This document shows positions 60,699 to 64,000 of a DNA stretch of 64,000 nucleotides, piece after piece. A program made the translations under genes and the position numbers. The stretch is from Amyelois transitella. Lineage: Eukaryota > Arthropoda > Insecta > Lepidoptera > Pyralidae. The notes beneath the pieces are model-generated. The model was not told the origin of the DNA and made no database searches. It saw nothing but the letters and a program-made list of their open reading frames with translations. Positions within the stretch are counted from its first letter, which is position 1. Every line of letters begins with the position of its first letter. The stretch covers positions 5,332,001 through 5,396,000 of the forward strand of contig NC_083511.1 of NCBI RefSeq assembly GCF_032362555.1. The letters are read 5' to 3'.

Positions 60699-63637
60699 TA
60701 TAATAAATACTTAATAATTTACTCTTAGAGTCCGAAACTTTAAGTTTCTTTTAATAGGGTAACTGAAAAGAACAGTTTTAGTCGTGTTTATTTTCGAATC
60801 TCGAGTAAATAGTTTTTTGCATAATATAAAGTGCCACAATTTTGTGAAACTTTCGCAATAGTTGTTATTTTATTATTGCTCGACAGCACCTAAATTTATA
60901 TCGATATTTTGCATTCTATTATTGCACATACTTAATAATTGTTATTAATAGTGTCACATCAACAAGCACTGTTTTTTAAATTAATTTGAAATAAACATGT
61001 CACACAATTTATTTATATATAAATATTTTATAATACTGAGAATCAATACGAACTATACATTACCTGTTGTGTAAATTTTAGAACAATTCAAGTTAAGTTT
61101 AGTATTAACTTTGCTTTGAATCTAAAGAAAACTACGCATTGTAATACTATTCTTATGAATTAAGTCATGTAAATAAGTATTATGAGTTTTGCATTTAATG
61201 TAGAAAGTGCTCATTTTGGCGAAAGTATATAACAGTTTTATCCGACGGGCTGTACTATTTAGACATTCGAAAGTAATTTTATCTATTCGCTTAAGACATT
61301 GGCTAGTCGTGCTTATTGCCTATAATGTAATTAAAACCTTACTTCCAAGCCGTGTACAGATATTCTATAGTAGATTAGGTCTAGTGCCTTTCAGAAATTA
61401 GGAGTACTTAATGGTCCCTACTATATCAGCCGAGAACCACAAACTTTGAGGACACCAATAATAGTAGCTGTGATTTTATGCATATGCAATTTCCTTAATT
61501 TAATAATTATAACATTGTATTTTTAAAATGTCGCCACTTCGTCCATTTTTTTTTCTTCAAAGTTCCTTTGACGAGTGTGGTTCGCGCACTACTAAAGTAT
61601 TTTACTTTTTATAATCTTCGACATTAAACTTTTAATTTGCCATTATCTATGTTGTAATGTTAAAACATTTCATAATGTGATATTGTCGATGTTATCTGTT
61701 ATCGTGATAAATGATTAAATAATAATAGTATGTAATGAGAAAACTAAAATATTACGTTGAATTTATTAATTACGTGATGTAATTTAAGTTTGTCATGACA
61801 TGTTTAAGCTAAGTTTTGTGCAGCATTGCCTAATTTGTTTATATAAAGTAGCGGTGTAAATATTTTATTCTCAACAAGAAGCTCTTCTCCTGGGATTTTA
61901 GTTTGAAAGAGGTACGGATTTCATTACACAGTGAGAAACTGTGAGAAGTTATTAAAAGATTTTATTGATTTTTCCTTTATAATATTTTTTTAAGAGCTTC
62001 TGTCACATAAGCAATTATATTATAATAAATTGTTGTCGATATGGCTATAACTGAGTTATTATTTATGACTTAGCCGACAATTGTTCGAACGTTAGATACT
62101 GTGCATGCCTGATTGGGAGCTAGATGCAAAATGTAAGAAGTTGATTATTGGTTTTCGCATTTCTTTTTTGTCACCATATACTATGCGCTCGTAGCTAGGC
62201 AATCTAATATTAATAAATGGCTGAGAAAAATATACCACTTTTACCTTGATATAATCTGACATATAATATAATTTCCAGAGAAACAATTGTCGGCTAAATC
62301 TTGTTTTTAATATAAAAAGGTTGGCCCGCGTTAAGTACATAATTTTATTTGTGTGTAAATAAAAAGTAATGAAAACAATAAATATTATGTGAAAACATGT
62401 GTTAATGATTGATATGAAAAAAAATATTATTTTATTACTGTAAATTGAGTAATTTTATGTACATAGGTGATTATCTACATAATTGGAAACAGATGTGTAT
62501 AAATTAAATAAAAACCAAAAAAATTAGCTATTGTTTTATTTCGAATCCTGTTTATTATAGTTTGCTAAGTTGATTGAAAAGTAATAAGTTGTTTATAGCT
62601 TGTAATACACTTTTGAGGCAGAGGTGTACAAAATGCACAAAACGTACATCGTGCATAGTGTATTTGTACACTATTAAACTTTTGTATTTGACGCGTGTTC
62701 ATGTGGTGTTAAATTTAAGGATGACCGCTCTCATGATTCCCTTTATGACAGGAAGTAACGATTACGGCAAATTACACATAAATACTAATTGTGAACGTTG
62801 ACTAGACCGGAAAGCAGTTTTTTGTAGAATATAAAAAAGATATTGCCGACAGGTTCTGGACTCAGGTAAAGATTCATTTTACACAATTTTTATTCTGATG
62901 AATTAACAATGTTACTTTTACCTTAACATATGTACAGAAAGAATCTTCCTCTTAATTGAGTAGCCTCCTCAAAGAAGACTTCAGTTTTTAAGCCTAACGC
63001 ATCAGAGAAAAGCAGTCAGTCTAATCGGAGCAACAGTTTTCGCCTTATACCAGCACAAACATAGATATAGACAAACAGACAGAAATTCTAAAAATCACAT
63101 TTTATATAGATCTTTTGTAGATCCCCCATATGAATTTATTTAGAATATTTTTCATGTACCTACAGTACAGTATAGATATCGCTTATTAAATGGATGGTTA
63201 GATATGGATGCATATAAATGTTGATGTGTGGGTATGTTATAATACGAATTATATAATTTAAAGGCCTGTCGATTGTCTTTAAATCAAATAATTCGGATTG
63301 TCGACTTTTATATGAAGAGCACCTAAGAGTTCAATAAAATGATATAAGTAATTGTCGCAGAAAACATAATAGTGCAATATGTAACAGTGCTAGATAGTTT
63401 GTCCTTGTTTGACACTGGGCTAGTACCGAGGGAAACCTGACCGATACCGGACACGGAAATTATTAATGTTGAGCATAAAATAATTTCAATGTATCTTTAG
63501 TAGTAGCGGCTATGGCCTCTTGCAATCGCAAATTATAATTTACATTAAAAATACCGAATGGAAAATCATACTAAGCAAACACGAAATGGTAAGGTAAATG
63601 GCGAAACCGATGATCGAAAAGTAATCATGCAAATTAC
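60699..63637. other. Scm 3' UTR and spacer
   Basis: No gene recognised. Candidate poly(A) signals (AATAAA) occur near 60990, 62357 and 62506. Strongly AT-rich up to about 62540, which would fit a long 3' UTR, but the end cannot be fixed from sequence. Confidence 0.45.
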
Positions 63638-63795
63638 TTTTTGCCGTAGCCGCAATGTAGCAGTTTGTCGTAGCTGTAGTATCGTTGTAGTTTTTGTAGC
63701 CGTAGTGTCGTAGCAGTCTTTAGTAACCATAGCGTCGTAGCAGTTTCTGTAGCTGAAGCGTCGTAGCACTTTTTTTACCGTAGCATCGTAGCAAA
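63638..63795. repeat. Degenerate tandem repeat, unit about 36 bp
   Basis: A run of units resembling TTTGTAGCCGTAGTGTCGTA followed by GCAG, with internal GTAGC/CGTAG triplet-like periodicity. About four units, imperfect. It lies about 100 bp upstream of the transporter exon at the right edge. Confidence 0.7.
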
Positions 63796-63878
63796 GAGTA
63801 TGTAATCCCTCGTTCACTGAAGACTTTCCCTAACTACTGAGTAAAAATAGATACATAAACTGAATATGATTATTTTCA

Positions 63879-64000
63879 GGCCCACAAGCTGACGTAATTG
63901 AGAAACAAATAGGAGCCGTAGGCAAATATCAAATTGCATTATGTTTACTGGTCTTTTTGACAAGTTTTCCAATAGCATTTCACCAAATGGCGATAATTTT
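63879..64000 (+). CDS. SLC22-type transporter, first visible exon, truncated by window end
   Basis: After an acceptor (TTTTCAG at 63873-63879) a frame opens as PQADVIEKQIGAVGKYQIAL and continues CLLVFLTSFPIAFHQMAIIF to the end of the window. An acidic/amphipathic lead, then G-x-x-G-K/R-[WY]-Q into TM1, is the start of SLC22 organic ion transporters, as in GDFGRWQLKVTVLMAM of the gene at 28072-30709. The start codon must be on an upstream exon I cannot identify. Only about 40 residues are visible, so the exact subfamily is open. Confidence 0.75.

Noticed and set aside
63566-63817. 83-codon ORF rich in Tyr-Asp-Ala-Thr repeats
   Set aside because: It is the translation of the GTAGC-type tandem repeat, not a gene.

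Overview
The window looks like nuclear DNA of a moth or butterfly (Lepidoptera). It is AT-rich, its genes are split by GT-AG introns, and every conserved gene has an insect-type product. The spaces are filled with short SINEs ending in TATG repeats, Helitron-like repeats ending CGCGGGC...CTAG, and RTE-like LINE fragments of a kind common in lepidopteran genomes. The organism call is an inference from these families; no species is claimed.

Layout, left to right. 1-9746 has no exon I can recognise and is most simply one very long intron of the minus-strand LSD1/KDM1A histone demethylase gene, whose first ten coding exons (487 codons) run from 17717 down to 9747; the rest should lie left of the window. 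One LSD1 intron holds a full-length LINE (11502-14915) with a perfect 14-bp target duplication, and another holds a partial copy of the tower-domain exon. Next come the two bursicon subunit genes, arranged head to head: burs/bursicon alpha (minus, 19223-20951) and pburs/bursicon beta (plus, 22189-23057). A 1.7-kb hAT deletion derivative follows, then a CAAX prenyl protease Ste24/ZMPSTE24 gene (plus, 25760-27257), an SLC22-type transporter gene (minus, 28072-30709) and a 3.9-kb hAT transposon (31430-35284) that has split an older SINE.

35322-38671 holds transposon remnants, including an internally deleted ISL2EU-like element. A complete 14-exon p90 ribosomal S6 kinase (RSK) gene runs on the plus strand from 38672 to 48269. 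It carries a partial duplicate of one of its own exons and an 87-bp hairpin minisatellite in its introns. After a long 3' flank with a Helitron-like element come AIMP1/EMAP-II (minus, 52869-54370), a Harbinger-like MITE (55632-56164), the Polycomb-group gene Scm (plus, 56641-60698), a long 3' UTR or flank, a small tandem repeat, and at the right edge the first recognisable exon of another SLC22-type transporter.

The genes do not form one pathway. The clear functional unit is the bursicon pair, whose products form a single heterodimeric hormone. LSD1 and Scm are both chromatin repressors, but their proximity is probably incidental. The least ordinary features are two independent partial exon duplications lying just downstream of their parent exons (LSD1 and RSK), a SINE that shares both its head and tail with the local LINE, and a set of nested or internally deleted DNA transposons with readable target-site duplications. 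All exon limits were placed by eye from splice consensus, reading phase and family similarity.
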